This document shows, piece after piece, positions 54,915 through 63,752 of a stretch of DNA of 64,000 bases; the first letter of the stretch is position 1; each line of letters opens with the position of its first letter. The DNA lies in NCBI GenBank assembly GCA_026394195.1, contig JAPKYS010000069.1, positions 1-64,000 on the forward strand. Direction: 5' to 3'. The notes under the pieces are model-generated. The model saw only the letters and a list, made by a program, of their open reading frames with translations, was not told the origin of the DNA and searched no databases. Both the position numbers and the translations under genes were made by a program. This DNA is from a bacterium. GTDB taxonomy: Bacteria; Electryoneota; B3-LCP.

Positions 54915-55952
54915 ATGCGCTATAAGTTACTGGGTAGAAGCGGGTTGCGAGTCTCAGAATTGGCGCTGGGGACCATGACCTTCGGCGAAGAATGGGGTTG
55001 GGGAGCATCCAGGCAGGAGAGCCGCAAAATCTACGATGCTTTTCTCGAAGCCGGCGGCAACTTCATCGATACCGCCAACCGCTACACCGAAGGCTCCAGC
55101 GAAAAATTCCTGGGGGAATTTATCGCTTCCCAGCGGGATAAAATCGTGCTTGCGACCAAATATACTCTGACCACTCCCGGTTCAGACATCAACTCTGGCG
55201 GCAATCACCGCAAGAATCTGGTGCAGTCGCTGGAAGCCAGCCTTAAACGACTGAAGGTTGACTATATCGACCTCTACTGGGTGCACATCTGGGATTACCT
55301 GACCCCGGTCGAAGAGGTCATGCGAGCGTTGGACGACCAGGTACGCGCCGGCAAGATACTCTATGTGGGCATCTCGGATACGCCTGCCTGGATCGTCTCG
55401 CAAGCCAATATTCTGGCAGAACTGCGCGGCTGGACGCCCTTCGTGGCTCTCCAGATCGAATACAGCTTGATCCAGCGCACGGTTGAACGCGAGTTGCTCC
55501 CCATGGCGCGTTCGCTGGATTTGGCGGTGACGTCCTGGGGCTCCATTGGAGCCGGAGTACTCACCGGCAAATACAATCAGCCATCAAACGAACCCGCTCG
55601 CATCAAGCCGGATTCCCCCAGCGGCAGGCTGGATCCGCGCAATCTAGCCATCGCCGCGGAAGTCGTCAAACTGGCGAAGGAGATCGGTAGAGAACCATCG
55701 CAGGTGGCTTTGAACTGGGTGCGTCAACAACCCGGTGTGATCATTCCCATCGTCGGAGCGCGCTCGGCGAAGCAGTTGCAACAGAATTTAGCCTGTCTCG
55801 AATTCACCCTGACAACAGAACAGATGGAACGGTTAAATCAGGTCAGCCACATTGATTCAGGCTTTCCGCACGACTTCTGGAAGCAAGACTATATCAAGCA
55901 GATCGTCTATGGCGGGAATTGGGATAAAATCGACAATCACCACAGAAGATAG
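54915..55952 (+). CDS. Aldo/keto reductase
   Basis: 345 residues, NADPH-dependent (alpha/beta)8 oxidoreductase. D and Y of the catalytic tetrad in NFIDTANRYTEGSSE, K in KIVLATKYTL, H in LYWVHIWD. Later ISDTPAWIV, SWGSIGAGVLTGKY and IIPIVGARSAKQL (cofactor) match the YajO/PdxI-like subgroup. GAGAGG precedes the ATG. It lies 22 bases after the ferredoxin gene, so it is probably in the same transcript. Substrate unknown. Confidence 0.9.
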   Translation: MRYKLLGRSGLRVSELALGTMTFGEEWGWGASRQESRKIYDAFLEAGGNFIDTANRYTEGSSEKFLGEFIASQRDKIVLATKYTLTTPGSDINSGGNHRKNLVQSLEASLKRLKVDYIDLYWVHIWDYLTPVEEVMRALDDQVRAGKILYVGISDTPAWIVSQANILAELRGWTPFVALQIEYSLIQRTVERELLPMARSLDLAVTSWGSIGAGVLTGKYNQPSNEPARIKPDSPSGRLDPRNLAIAAEVVKLAKEIGREPSQVALNWVRQQPGVIIPIVGARSAKQLQQNLACLEFTLTTEQMERLNQVSHIDSGFPHDFWKQDYIKQIVYGGNWDKIDNHHRR

Positions 55953-56027
55953 GATTAAAAAGTACTATCACCCATGCTATCTGGGTGAAGTAATTGTTTG
56001 TTGCAACGACCCAGAAGTATAAAACCA

Positions 56028-56052
56028 AAGGGCGGGATCATCTCCCGCCCTT
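56028..56052 (+). terminator. Hairpin after the aldo/keto reductase
   Basis: AAGGGCGGGA and TCCCGCCCTT around TCATC, followed by ATCTGCTC. A weak T tract makes termination less certain. Confidence 0.6.
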
Positions 56053-56111
56053 ATCTGCTCTAAGCGATCAAAAATAATTGAAATAATTCAATTTTTCGGA
56101 AAATTATTGCG

Positions 56112-56227
56112 TATATTATATATGCAAAATGTCATTACACTTTAGGTTCAAAGCAAAAGTTTGGACGCTTCATAGGTTTGTGACATTCTGAAAAACGTTT
56201 AGTAAATAGTATAACAAGGAGACAGAA
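56112..56227 (+). promoter_or_regulatory. Conserved promoter and 5' leader of csp (copy 2)
   Basis: TATATT (56112-56117) then ordered blocks shared with 26910-26790: TGTCATT, ACTTTAG, AGTTTGGACGCTTCAT, TGTGACATTCTG and AACAAGGAG. Leader about 105 bases. The rest of the 275-base gap before it holds only the hairpin at 56028. Confidence 0.75.
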
Positions 56228-56437
56228 ATGTCACAAGGTACAGTGAAGTGGTTTAACGCACGCAAAGGGTTCGGTTTCATCAATGTTGACGGCGAAAACA
56301 GCGACGTTTTCGTCCATGCCAACGAAATAGCCGGTTCCGGTTTGAACAAGGAACTGAGCGAGAATCAGCGTGTGGAATTTACAATCGAACAGGGACCCAA
56401 AGGGCCTTTGGCCAAGAACGTCACCGTCATCGGTTGA
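56228..56437 (+). CDS. csp: Cold-shock domain protein (CspA family)
   Basis: 69 residues, near-identical to the protein at 26580; RNP1 KGFGFI (14-19) and RNP2 VFVHA (27-31) intact. AAGGAG seven bases before the ATG. The conserved leader and a matching terminator suggest duplication of a whole transcription unit. Confidence 0.95.
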   Translation: MSQGTVKWFNARKGFGFINVDGENSDVFVHANEIAGSGLNKELSENQRVEFTIEQGPKGPLAKNVTVIG

Positions 56438-56458
56438 TACTTCACCAAGCAAACACAA

Positions 56459-56487
56459 AACCCGACTCGCAAGAGTCGGGTTTTTTT
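56459..56487 (+). terminator. Intrinsic terminator of the second cold-shock gene
   Basis: AACCCGACTC, GCAA, GAGTCGGGTT, then TTTTT. Confidence 0.9.
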
Positions 56488-56511
56488 ATTGTGGGATGGT
56501 TTCTTAGCAGC

Positions 56512-57843
56512 TTATTTACTTACGCTCCAATCCGCATTCAACCGCTTCCGAATCTCGTCTTTTAACGCAGAGATAGGCATCCGGTCCTGCTGTTGTGAAT
56601 CGCGTTCGCGCAGAGTTACCGTCTGATCCTCCAGAGTCTGGTGATCCACCGTGACGCCGAAGGGCGTTCCAGCTTCATCCTGCCGGTAGTACCGCTTGCC
56701 GATGGAGCTCTGCTGGTCGAAGATGACCGGGAAATGCGGTCTTAGATCGGCTTCGATCTGGCGAGCCACTTCGGGCAGACCATCCTTCTTGACCAGCGGG
56801 CAGATAACCGCCTTAATCGGCGCCAACCTCGGGTGCAGCCTTAAGACCACCCGTTCGTTCTCTTTGTCTTCCCAGTAAGCGTCCACCAGCACCGTCAACA
56901 TGGTGCGGTTCAAACCCGCTGAAGTCTCGATGATATAAGGGAGATATTTCTCGTTCGCAGCATCGTCAAAGTAGAGCAGCGATTTGCCGGAAGCTTCCTG
57001 ATGGCGCTTCAAGTCGAAGTCGGTGCGGTTGTGGATGCCTTCCAATTCCTGCCAGCCGAAGGGGAATTCGTACTGGACGTCGTAGGCGGCTTTGGCGTAG
57101 TGCGCCAACTCATCCTGCCCATGCTGCTTGAAACGCAGCTTTTCCGGTCGTATCCCCAGCTTGAGGTAGTACGCCAGCCGCTGTTCCTTCCAGTAGTCGA
57201 ACCATTTCTCATCGTCGCCCGGTTTGACGAAGTACTGCATTTCCATCTGCTCGAATTCCCGCGTGCGGAAAATAAAATTGCCGGGCGTGATTTCGTTGCG
57301 GAAAGCTTTCCCCACCTGAGCGATCCCGAAGGGGATTTTAAGCCGGGAAACGTTCTGCACGTTCAGGTAATTGACGTAGATCCCCTGAGCGGTTTCCGGG
57401 CGCAGGTAGGTGGTGGATGCCGCTTCTTCGACCGGCCCCATGAAGGTCTTGAACATCAGATTGAACTTACGGGATTCGGTCAGCGAACCCAGAGTTCCGC
57501 AGTTGGGGCACTGCTTCTTCTCGATTTTTTCCGCAGACAGGTCGTCTTCCCGGAAGCGGGCTTTGCACTGCTTGCAGTCCACCAGCGGGTCGGTGAAGGA
57601 GGCTACGTGACCTGACGCTTCCCAGACGCGCGGGTGCATCAGGATGGAGGCGTCCAGACCGACGACGTCTTCCCGCAGCGTCATCGACTTCCACCAGAAG
57701 TCCTGGATGTTGCGTTTCAGTTCGACGCCCAGCGGTCCGTAGTCCCAGCAGGAATTCAAGCCGCCGTAAATTTCCGATGACGGAAACACGAAGCCTCGCC
57801 GCTTGCACAGCGAGACGATTTTATCCATGGTGTTGTCAGGCAT
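56512..57843 (-). CDS. glyQS: Glycyl-tRNA synthetase, dimeric single-chain type
   Basis: Charges tRNA-Gly. 443 residues, class [14 protein letters not shown] is the N-terminal motif; a zinc insert has CKQC and CPNC; class II motif 2 is [17 protein letters not shown]; motif 3 [10 protein letters not shown] and the anticodon domain follow ([10 protein letters not shown]). ATG at 57843 is preceded by weak pairing. The gene is complete. Confidence 0.95.
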   Translation of the reverse strand: MPDNTMDKIVSLCKRRGFVFPSSEIYGGLNSCWDYGPLGVELKRNIQDFWWKSMTLREDVVGLDASILMHPRVWEASGHVASFTDPLVDCKQCKARFREDDLSAEKIEKKQCPNCGTLGSLTESRKFNLMFKTFMGPVEEAASTTYLRPETAQGIYVNYLNVQNVSRLKIPFGIAQVGKAFRNEITPGNFIFRTREFEQMEMQYFVKPGDDEKWFDYWKEQRLAYYLKLGIRPEKLRFKQHGQDELAHYAKAAYDVQYEFPFGWQELEGIHNRTDFDLKRHQEASGKSLLYFDDAANEKYLPYIIETSAGLNRTMLTVLVDAYWEDKENERVVLRLHPRLAPIKAVICPLVKKDGLPEVARQIEADLRPHFPVIFDQQSSIGKRYYRQDEAGTPFGVTVDHQTLEDQTVTLRERDSQQQDRMPISALKDEIRKRLNADWSVSK

Positions 57844-57861
57844 AGAGGGGGAGTAATTGGT

Positions 57862-58077
57862 TTAGTGTGAATCCAAAGCAACGTCTTCAAGGATTATTTT
57901 TTTAAAGATACTCTGATCGCCAAGGACCGATTTGGCATTTAGTAACTCAATCCCAGCAAGGCAACCGCTGGTATCATAGTCAGCTGCGATTTCATCCGTA
58001 AGATGTTGCGTAGTGACCGTCGCTTCTTTGAAGCGGATGTAAAGAACGTCCACTTCCGGGTCGTATGTTATTCTCAT
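57862..58077 (-). CDS. DUF2283 family protein
   Basis: 71 residues: MRITYDPEVDVLYIRF, then TDEIAADYDTSGCLAGIELLNA. This is the usual DUF2283 layout. Family members are small, of unknown role, and often next to toxin-antitoxin or restriction genes. It is 18 bases upstream of glyQS on the same strand and may be cotranscribed. Confidence 0.75.
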   Translation of the reverse strand: MRITYDPEVDVLYIRFKEATVTTQHLTDEIAADYDTSGCLAGIELLNAKSVLGDQSIFKKIILEDVALDSH

Positions 58078-58140
58078 TGTATTTTAAGTTGCGTCAGGTC
58101 CTTAGCTCAGCGGTGACCTGACGCCTAAAAAATTGTCTGA

Positions 58141-58190
58141 ATCACTGATGACACTGATGGCACTGATTACGCTGATTGCGCTGATAATAG
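58141..58190. repeat. Degenerate CTGATnnnn nonamer repeat
   Basis: CTGATGACA, CTGATGGCA, CTGATTACG, CTGATTGCG, CTGATAATA in tandem. First part of the 634-base gap 58078-58711, which also holds the family D palindrome and the 202-bp repeats and no supported gene. Confidence 0.75.
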
Positions 58191-58195
58191 GGTAG

Positions 58196-58215
58196 AGCGG
58201 CAGCTTGCTGCCGCT
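58196..58215. repeat. Family D palindrome
   Basis: AGCGGCAGC, TT, GCTGCCGCT; related to 27709-27726. Confidence 0.85.
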
Positions 58216-58334
58216 TAATTCGTCATTCGTCACTCTTCAATCTCCATTCTCCATTTTGAAAAAGTGTCATTCCGGCAAGCCACTTTAGTGGCGCAAGCCG
58301 GAATCCAAGTGATTATCTCACGTTAAAAGCGTCG

Positions 58335-58738
58335 CCAAGGTGCCCCACAGCTCTGCTGTGGGTTCATGCCCTATCACGGACAGACAAGAATGTCTATCCT
58401 ACCCACCACCTATCTGCGCAATCCGCTAAATCAGTGTGAATCTGTGATTCAGACAATTATTTCTTTGCGTCTTTGCGAGAAATATTTTTTCTGCGCCCCC
58501 TGCGTGAACTATCCCTCCACTTCCCCCCACTTTCTGCCAAGGTGCCCCACAGCTCTGCTGTGGGTTCATGCCCTATGACGGACAGACAAGAATGTCTATC
58601 CTACCCACCACCTATCTGCGCAATCCGCTAAATCTGTGTGAATCTGTGATTCAGACAATTATTTCTTTGCGTCTTTGCGAGAAATATTCTTCTCTGCACG
58701 CTCTGCGTGAACTATTTTCCCACCTCCCCCCACCTTGA
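58335..58738. repeat. Tandem 202-bp repeat x2
   Basis: Copies at 58335-58536 and 58537-58738. Each holds in order a family C palindrome (GGTGCCCCACAGC/GCTGTGGG), half of a family B element (GGACAGACAAGAATG), a conserved segment (ATCTGCGCAATCCGC), and a CTTTGCG/CTCTGCG block. The right end of the second copy overlaps the 3' end of tag. Confidence 0.9.
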
Positions 58739-59296
58739 GCACTTCACCAAATGGTCGTTCACCATGCCTGCTGCTTGCATGAAGGCGTAGCAGATGGTCG
58801 AGCCGACGAACTTGAAGCCGCGCTGTTTCAGATCGGCGCTCATGGCGTCGGATTCTTTAGAATGCGTGGGGATCTGTGCTTGAGTTTCCCAGCGGTTGAC
58901 GATGGGTTTCCCTCCGACGAATTGCCAGATATAGGCATCGAACGAACCGAATTGCTGCTGCACTTCGAGAAACTTCTGAGCGTTATTGATCGCCGCCTGG
59001 ATCTTCAGCCGGTTGCGGATGATACCGTCATTTTGCAGGAGCCGATCCACGTCAGCTTGAGTATACCCGGCGATCTGCTGCGGGTCGAAGTTGTGCAGCG
59101 CCCGGCGAAAATTCTCTCGCTTTTTCAGCACGATCTCCCAGGAAAGTCCCGCCTGCATGGCGTCGAGAATCATGAATTCGAAGAGCTTGCGGTCGTCGTG
59201 CAGCGGCACCCCCCATTCCGTATCGTGATACTCCAGCATCAGAGGGCTTTTTAACGGCCAGTCGCAGGTGGAATCGGAGCGACGCAGATCAGCCAT
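58712..59296 (-). CDS. tag: DNA-3-methyladenine glycosylase I
   Basis: Base-excision repair enzyme, 194 residues, that removes 3-methyladenine. CDWPLKSPLMLEYHDTEWGVP has the family's N-terminal Cys (zinc ligand), and the helix-hairpin-helix and catalytic region (GLSWEIVLKKRENFRRAL, WQFVGGKPIVNRW, GFKFVGSTICYAFMQAAGMVNDH, then C) are intact. The start at 59296 overlaps the glyA stop by one base (TGATG), so the two are coupled; longer frames would run into glyA. The final codons (RWGEVGK) are repeated in the 202-bp repeat. Confidence 0.92.
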   Translation of the reverse strand: MADLRRSDSTCDWPLKSPLMLEYHDTEWGVPLHDDRKLFEFMILDAMQAGLSWEIVLKKRENFRRALHNFDPQQIAGYTQADVDRLLQNDGIIRNRLKIQAAINNAQKFLEVQQQFGSFDAYIWQFVGGKPIVNRWETQAQIPTHSKESDAMSADLKQRGFKFVGSTICYAFMQAAGMVNDHLVKCSRWGEVGK

Positions 59297-60585
59297 CAAT
59301 CTTTGAAATCCTCGTAGATCAGGAATCCCTTGCACATCTCTTCCACCTGAGCGCGGACTTCACTAATGACCTTTTCGTTTGAAGCGTTGTGGATCACCCG
59401 GGTGATCCAGGTTCCGATCTGGAGCATTTCGGCTTCTTTCATGCCGCGCGTCGTCAACGCCGGAGTGCCGATGCGGATGCCCGAGGTCACGAAGGGGCTG
59501 CGGGTTTCAAAGGGGACAGTGTTTTTATTGACGGTAATGCCCGCCTTCTCCAGGGCTTCTTCAGCGGCTTTACCAGTGATATCCTTATTGCGCAGATCCA
59601 CCAGCATCAAATGGTTGTCCGTCCCGCCGGAAACCAGATTGAAGCCTTCCGAAAGCAGCTTTTCCGCCAGCGTCTGGGCGTTTTTGATGATCTGCCGGCA
59701 GTACACCTTATAGTCCGGCTGCAAAGCTTCCTTGAATGCCACGGCTTTGGCCGCGATGACGTGCATCAGCGGTCCGCCCTGGATGCCGGGGAATGTGACC
59801 GAATCGACTGCTTCTGTGAGAGTTTTCGGTTTGGGCATGCCGGAAAGCATGATTTCGCCGCCTTTAAAATCCGACACGATCAGACCGCCGCGCGGTCCGC
59901 GCAGGGTCTTATGCGTTGTAGAGGTTACCATGTGGCAGAAGGGCAGCGGCGATGGATGCAGATCAGTCGCCACCAGCCCGGCAATGTGGGCGATATCGGC
60001 GACCAGGTAAGCTCCGACCTCGTCTGCTATTTCCCGGAATTTGGGGAAATCGATGACGCGAGGGTACGCCGATGCGCCGGTCATGATCATCTTGGGCTTG
60101 TGTTCGTGCGCCAGCCTGCGGACTTCGTCATAGTCGATGGTACCGGTCTTCTCGCCGACGCCGTAGGCGAAGATCCGGTACAACCGTCCCGAAAAATTCA
60201 CCGGGCTGCCGTGCGTCAGATGCCCACCGTGCGACAGGTTTTGTCCCATGACCACGTCGCCGGGCTGCAGCAGGGACATGTAGACCGCCATATTGGCTTG
60301 CGATCCGGCATGAGGCTGCACGTTCGACCAGGCGCATTTGAAAAGCTGCTGAGCGCGTTCCCGTGCCAGATTTTCAGCCTGGTCCACGTAGGAACAGCCG
60401 CCGTAGTAGCGCTTGCCGGGGTAACCTTCGGCGTATTTGTTGGTCAGCACCGATCCCATGGCTTCCATCACGGCGCGTGAGGTGAAATTTTCCGAGGCGA
60501 TCATTTCCAGAGTGTAGCTCTGGCGGTGTATTTCGCCGCGGATTACGTCTTTGATCTGTGGGTCAACTATTGCTAAGGGTTGCAT
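59296..60585 (-). CDS. glyA: Serine hydroxymethyltransferase
   Basis: PLP enzyme that makes glycine and methylene-tetrahydrofolate from serine. 429 residues. PLP lysine K226 in [35 protein letters not shown] and ADIAHIAGL are typical. Normal length. Linked to tag by overlapping stop/start. With glyQS and kbl it forms the glycine-related genes of the window. Confidence 0.96.
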   Translation of the reverse strand: MQPLAIVDPQIKDVIRGEIHRQSYTLEMIASENFTSRAVMEAMGSVLTNKYAEGYPGKRYYGGCSYVDQAENLARERAQQLFKCAWSNVQPHAGSQANMAVYMSLLQPGDVVMGQNLSHGGHLTHGSPVNFSGRLYRIFAYGVGEKTGTIDYDEVRRLAHEHKPKMIMTGASAYPRVIDFPKFREIADEVGAYLVADIAHIAGLVATDLHPSPLPFCHMVTSTTHKTLRGPRGGLIVSDFKGGEIMLSGMPKPKTLTEAVDSVTFPGIQGGPLMHVIAAKAVAFKEALQPDYKVYCRQIIKNAQTLAEKLLSEGFNLVSGGTDNHLMLVDLRNKDITGKAAEEALEKAGITVNKNTVPFETRSPFVTSGIRIGTPALTTRGMKEAEMLQIGTWITRVIHNASNEKVISEVRAQVEEMCKGFLIYEDFKD

Positions 60586-60659
60586 AAGGGCTCCGAGAGG
60601 AATTCTTTACGTATCTTGATTGCGATCGATAGATCGAGTTTATTATTGTTATTGATTGA

Positions 60660-60914
60660 TTATCTGTAGACTTCCCGTCGATGTTTTATCCTCATCACCA
60701 TGACTTTTTTCAGTTCATCATCGACTTCGTAAATAATTCGATAATCACCCACGCGAACTCGCCAAGAGGCTTCAGATCCTGTAATTTTTCTACAGTTTGG
60801 AGGGCGCGGATTCTGCCTCAATTCTGATAAATGCGGGATAATGCGCGCGAAAACAGATTTCGGCAGTCGCTTTAAATCGCGTTCGGCTGAATGTTCGACA
60901 AGAACTTCATACAC
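60660..60914 (-). CDS. RelE/ParE-family toxin
   Basis: 84 residues: VLVEHSAERDLKRLPKSVFARI, then SWRVRVGDYRIIYEVDDE with the basic and Tyr residues used by RelE-type toxins. GTG start inside the end of the antitoxin gene, overlapping it by eight bases. It should be an mRNA interferase or gyrase poison held off by its partner. Confidence 0.88.
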   Translation of the reverse strand: MYEVLVEHSAERDLKRLPKSVFARIIPHLSELRQNPRPPNCRKITGSEASWRVRVGDYRIIYEVDDELKKVMVMRIKHRREVYR

Positions 60915-61104
60915 CTGGGGTGTACTCCTTCAGGAAGTCATCTAATTTGCGGAACTTTAGGGGTTTCTTTTTCATGTCCTCAAGTTCCATCAGATCTTCG
61001 ACGTCTTCGAGACGTTCCAGCATCTCACGATAGACATCGATATCCAGGATTACCGCTGACGGCTTGCCGTCCCGCAGTACGATTTCGGGTTGTTTTTTAT
61101 CCAT
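60907..61104 (-). CDS. Antitoxin (Phd/YefM-like)
   Basis: 65 residues: EIVLRDGKPSAVILDIDVYREMLERLEDVEDL, a prevent-host-death type core, then a charged tail (KKPLKFRKLDDFLKEY) that should cover the toxin. Shorter than usual at the N-terminus. Directly upstream of, and overlapping, the toxin gene. Confidence 0.82.
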   Translation of the reverse strand: MDKKQPEIVLRDGKPSAVILDIDVYREMLERLEDVEDLMELEDMKKKPLKFRKLDDFLKEYTPGV

Positions 61105-61241
61105 GGGGATTATGATTTTTTATCCTTACAGCTCAATTGTCTTACCTGTGCATCACCTAACTAAAATCCAAGAATTTCCGATGAAATTGATACGCCGCAG
61201 ATTAGGGTTAAGAGTTGCAGTGGAGTTAAGGGATGAACAGA

Positions 61242-61919
61242 TTAAAGCAGATTAATTTCAAAATAATCAGTAAAATCTCTCGGGTATTTACTCGTCCTCT
61301 TGTGTCTTTCAATATCGTATATTTCTTTGAAATCCCAAATGAAAATGAATGTTTTTGTTTCACTTACATTCGATGCTGCGACTGATATTTCCAGCTTATA
61401 AACAGAGAAGGGGGAAAATAGGGGATCAACTACATGTGAGGACGTTTTGAATCGATCAATATCGATAAAAGTCAAACTATCCTGAGAAAAAGATGCCAAA
61501 TGAAAGTACTTATTTAATTTTGGTGAGATGAGCGGATGGTATACCGGTGAATCTGATAGAGCTACGCTAGCATGACTGGTACATGCCCACTTAAGGTTCA
61601 CAGGTTGAAAATTTTGCACTCGGGTAAAAATAGCATTCTCATCATCTCTTCTCCTCGACTCTATATTTGTTAATACCACCTCAACATCACGTGCGCCTGA
61701 TTTCCCTTTATTAAAGACTCTCCCCATGAACTTGACCTTATAGTAACATCCAGTAACCTCTTCAATAAAAATATCATTCCCATTAAATTGATCAAATTGT
61801 ATTTCCAATTCCGGTCTTCTCCACCAATCTGTCAAACGCAATGCGCCCCAAACCGCCACACCAGCGATGAGAGCTTGGACTACAAGGGTAATAATGGCAA
61901 TCCACTGTTCAAAACACAT
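61242..61919 (-). CDS. Membrane-anchored hypothetical protein
   Basis: 225 residues from the ATG at 61919 (a TTG lies two codons earlier). An N-terminal transmembrane helix (about 8-30, IAIITLVVQALIAGVAVWG) is followed by WWRRP and a beta-rich cytosolic or periplasmic domain (IQFDQFNGNDIFIE, YYKVKFMGRVFNKGKSGARDVEVVL). The VFNKG.S.A..V.V pattern is like proteins of unknown function found next to defence genes, but no family was recognised. Lower GC than the flanking genes suggests transfer. Confidence 0.6.
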   Translation of the reverse strand: MCFEQWIAIITLVVQALIAGVAVWGALRLTDWWRRPELEIQFDQFNGNDIFIEEVTGCYYKVKFMGRVFNKGKSGARDVEVVLTNIESRRRDDENAIFTRVQNFQPVNLKWACTSHASVALSDSPVYHPLISPKLNKYFHLASFSQDSLTFIDIDRFKTSSHVVDPLFSPFSVYKLEISVAASNVSETKTFIFIWDFKEIYDIERHKRTSKYPRDFTDYFEINLL

Positions 61920-61952
61920 CTTCAAACCGTTTAATTTAAGTTCTCTATAGAC

Positions 61953-62231
61953 TCACCCCACCAACTCGGCCAGGTCAAATTTCACCGCGGGGACGGACAA
62001 TTTGCGGGCTTTTTTCAGGCGGTCGGAATCCGTGATTAATTTTGCAATCCTTCGACCAACTTCAGCTCGAACGACTTTTTCCCCACAGCGCGTGCATACA
62101 CCCGTCGGAACGTCTTCCACCACGATCAATTGCCCGCGAATCCAGAAATCTTGATTGATGACCTTTTCATTCATCGGCGCGTCGCAAATCTCACACTCAC
62201 CATAGTCGTAACTGATGGTATTAGTTTTCAT
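61953..62231 (-). CDS. YgiT-type zinc-finger protein (MqsA-like N domain)
   Basis: 92 residues. Zinc site CEIC (13-16) and CTRC (46-49), as in MqsA/YgiT antitoxin N-terminal domains, then VVRAEVGRRIAKLI. The helix-turn-helix of full MqsA is missing. No MqsR- or DUF4258-type toxin gene lies next to it. GGAAGG precedes the ATG. Antitoxin-like remnant or regulator. Confidence 0.75.
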   Translation of the reverse strand: MKTNTISYDYGECEICDAPMNEKVINQDFWIRGQLIVVEDVPTGVCTRCGEKVVRAEVGRRIAKLITDSDRLKKARKLSVPAVKFDLAELVG

Positions 62232-62292
62232 TTTTCCTTCCCAGCACCTCCCCCACCACTATCGTCACCGCCGAGGCGACAGTCGCCGCAGC

Positions 62293-63348
62293 TCACACCG
62301 CATTTCTCTGCTTTTCCCGATTCTCAATAACGTCCTTCAAGGCAATTGAAACAGCCGTCGCCACCGGGATAGCCAGGATGGCGCCAATGATACCGCCGAG
62401 TTCAACACCGATCAGCACGACAATGATAACGACCAGGGGATTCATATCCACTGTCTTACTCATTACTTTTGGTACGATGAAATGCCCTTCCAACTGCTGA
62501 ATGAGCATATATACTATCAGCGCCAATAGCGCCGTCATCGGTGATTGATGCAGAGCCAGGAAAATACCCGGAACGGCAGCGGCGACAGGACCTACAAAGG
62601 GGATCACCTCGAATAATCCGGCTAAGAAAGCCAATAACAGCGCATATTTGACGCCCACAACGGTCAGTCCAACAAATGCGAGAACAAATATAACCAATGA
62701 GAGGATTAATTGCCCTTTCAACCATAATCCCATCCGTAACTGCATTCTTTCAAACAAGCCGATCACATAGGGCTGGTGTGCTTTCGGTGTCAGCATGTTA
62801 ATCATTTTCTTTAATCCAGCCTCGGTGATAATGAAATAAAAAGTCAAGACCAACATCAAAAATAAAGACAATACGCCTTTGAAAAGACTGAAAATGGCGT
62901 TGACCACCGTGGTAGCCGTACTTCCCGCCATTTTTCCCAGTTCAGTCACGCGCGCCGATAGTTCCTTTTGGATATCCACCCCCTGCAAGAAATTAATTTC
63001 ACCGAGGGTGCTCGAGATCTGCTGATAATAATCCGGGAAATTAGCCGCTAAATCGTTCACCTGCTGGGTGACCGGTGGGATGAGCAGAACAATGCTCAAA
63101 CTGAAAAGAGCAATCGCCAGAACATAGATGAGGGTGACGCCCAGGCTGCGGGGGATTTTGTGTTTCTGCAGCCAATCCACCCAGGGGTCAAGAGCCATCG
63201 CAAAAATCAAGGCCGCAAAAACCAGAGCCACAACCTGCCGCACCAGGTAGAGAAAGAGTATCAGCAGACCAAAAAGAAGCAGCTTTAAAATGGCTGCCGT
63301 GCTGATGTTGAAGGTGATAAATTGGTGATTTTTCTGATTATCTGACAT
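62293..63348 (-). CDS. AI-2E family transporter (PerM/TqsA-like)
   Basis: 351-residue inner-membrane protein with about eight helices (LLLFGLLILFLYLVRQVVALVFAALIFAMALDP, FEVIPFVGPVAAAVPGIFLAL, VIIVVLIGVELGGIIGAILAIPVATAV). The family includes autoinducer-2 exporters and sodium/proton antiporters; the substrate cannot be told. The central extracytoplasmic loop (LANFPDYYQQI) is typical. Confidence 0.9.
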   Translation of the reverse strand: MSDNQKNHQFITFNISTAAILKLLLFGLLILFLYLVRQVVALVFAALIFAMALDPWVDWLQKHKIPRSLGVTLIYVLAIALFSLSIVLLIPPVTQQVNDLAANFPDYYQQISSTLGEINFLQGVDIQKELSARVTELGKMAGSTATTVVNAIFSLFKGVLSLFLMLVLTFYFIITEAGLKKMINMLTPKAHQPYVIGLFERMQLRMGLWLKGQLILSLVIFVLAFVGLTVVGVKYALLLAFLAGLFEVIPFVGPVAAAVPGIFLALHQSPMTALLALIVYMLIQQLEGHFIVPKVMSKTVDMNPLVVIIVVLIGVELGGIIGAILAIPVATAVSIALKDVIENREKQRNAV

Positions 63349-63389
63349 GAATTATCCGATTGCTAAGGGGATTTAACCGGCAAAGAGCT

Positions 63390-63752
63390 CTAATCATCCG
63401 TGACGGATCTCGGCTGCAACAAAAGATCGATTCCAGCTAATATTTCCTGCGTGCGTTTGGTGGACAGCGAACCGATTTTTTCGGTGAGATCGGTTTTGTT
63501 TACCGTAGCAATCTGCGACACATTGACTACGCAGGGTTTCGGCAGGTTGGCTTCTCCGGCTTGGAGTGTTACATTGCCGGGGGATTTGCCGCGCTTTAAA
63601 TTGGATGTGATAACGCTAACTAAAACCGTATTGATCCGGCTATCGTTGAAAAGATTATTCTGGATCACCACATGAGGGTGTCGATATCCCGGTTCGGACC
63701 CGGTCGGGGTCCCCAGGTCGACCCAGTATACGTCACCCTGCTTGATCACCAC
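63390..63752 (-). CDS. MazF/PemK-family endoribonuclease toxin
   Basis: 120 residues: QGDVYWVDLGTPTGSEPGYRHPHVVIQ, with the catalytic Arg in PGYRHP and Thr in SVITSN (both seen). Cleaves mRNA at short motifs in the known family. It overlaps its antitoxin gene by seven bases. Confidence 0.92.
   Translation of the reverse strand: MVIKQGDVYWVDLGTPTGSEPGYRHPHVVIQNNLFNDSRINTVLVSVITSNLKRGKSPGNVTLQAGEANLPKPCVVNVSQIATVNKTDLTEKIGSLSTKRTQEILAGIDLLLQPRSVTDD

Noticed and set aside
59389..60480. 363-codon plus-strand frame opposite glyA
   Set aside because: glyA is certain on the other strand; the frame is His/Arg-rich with no motif.
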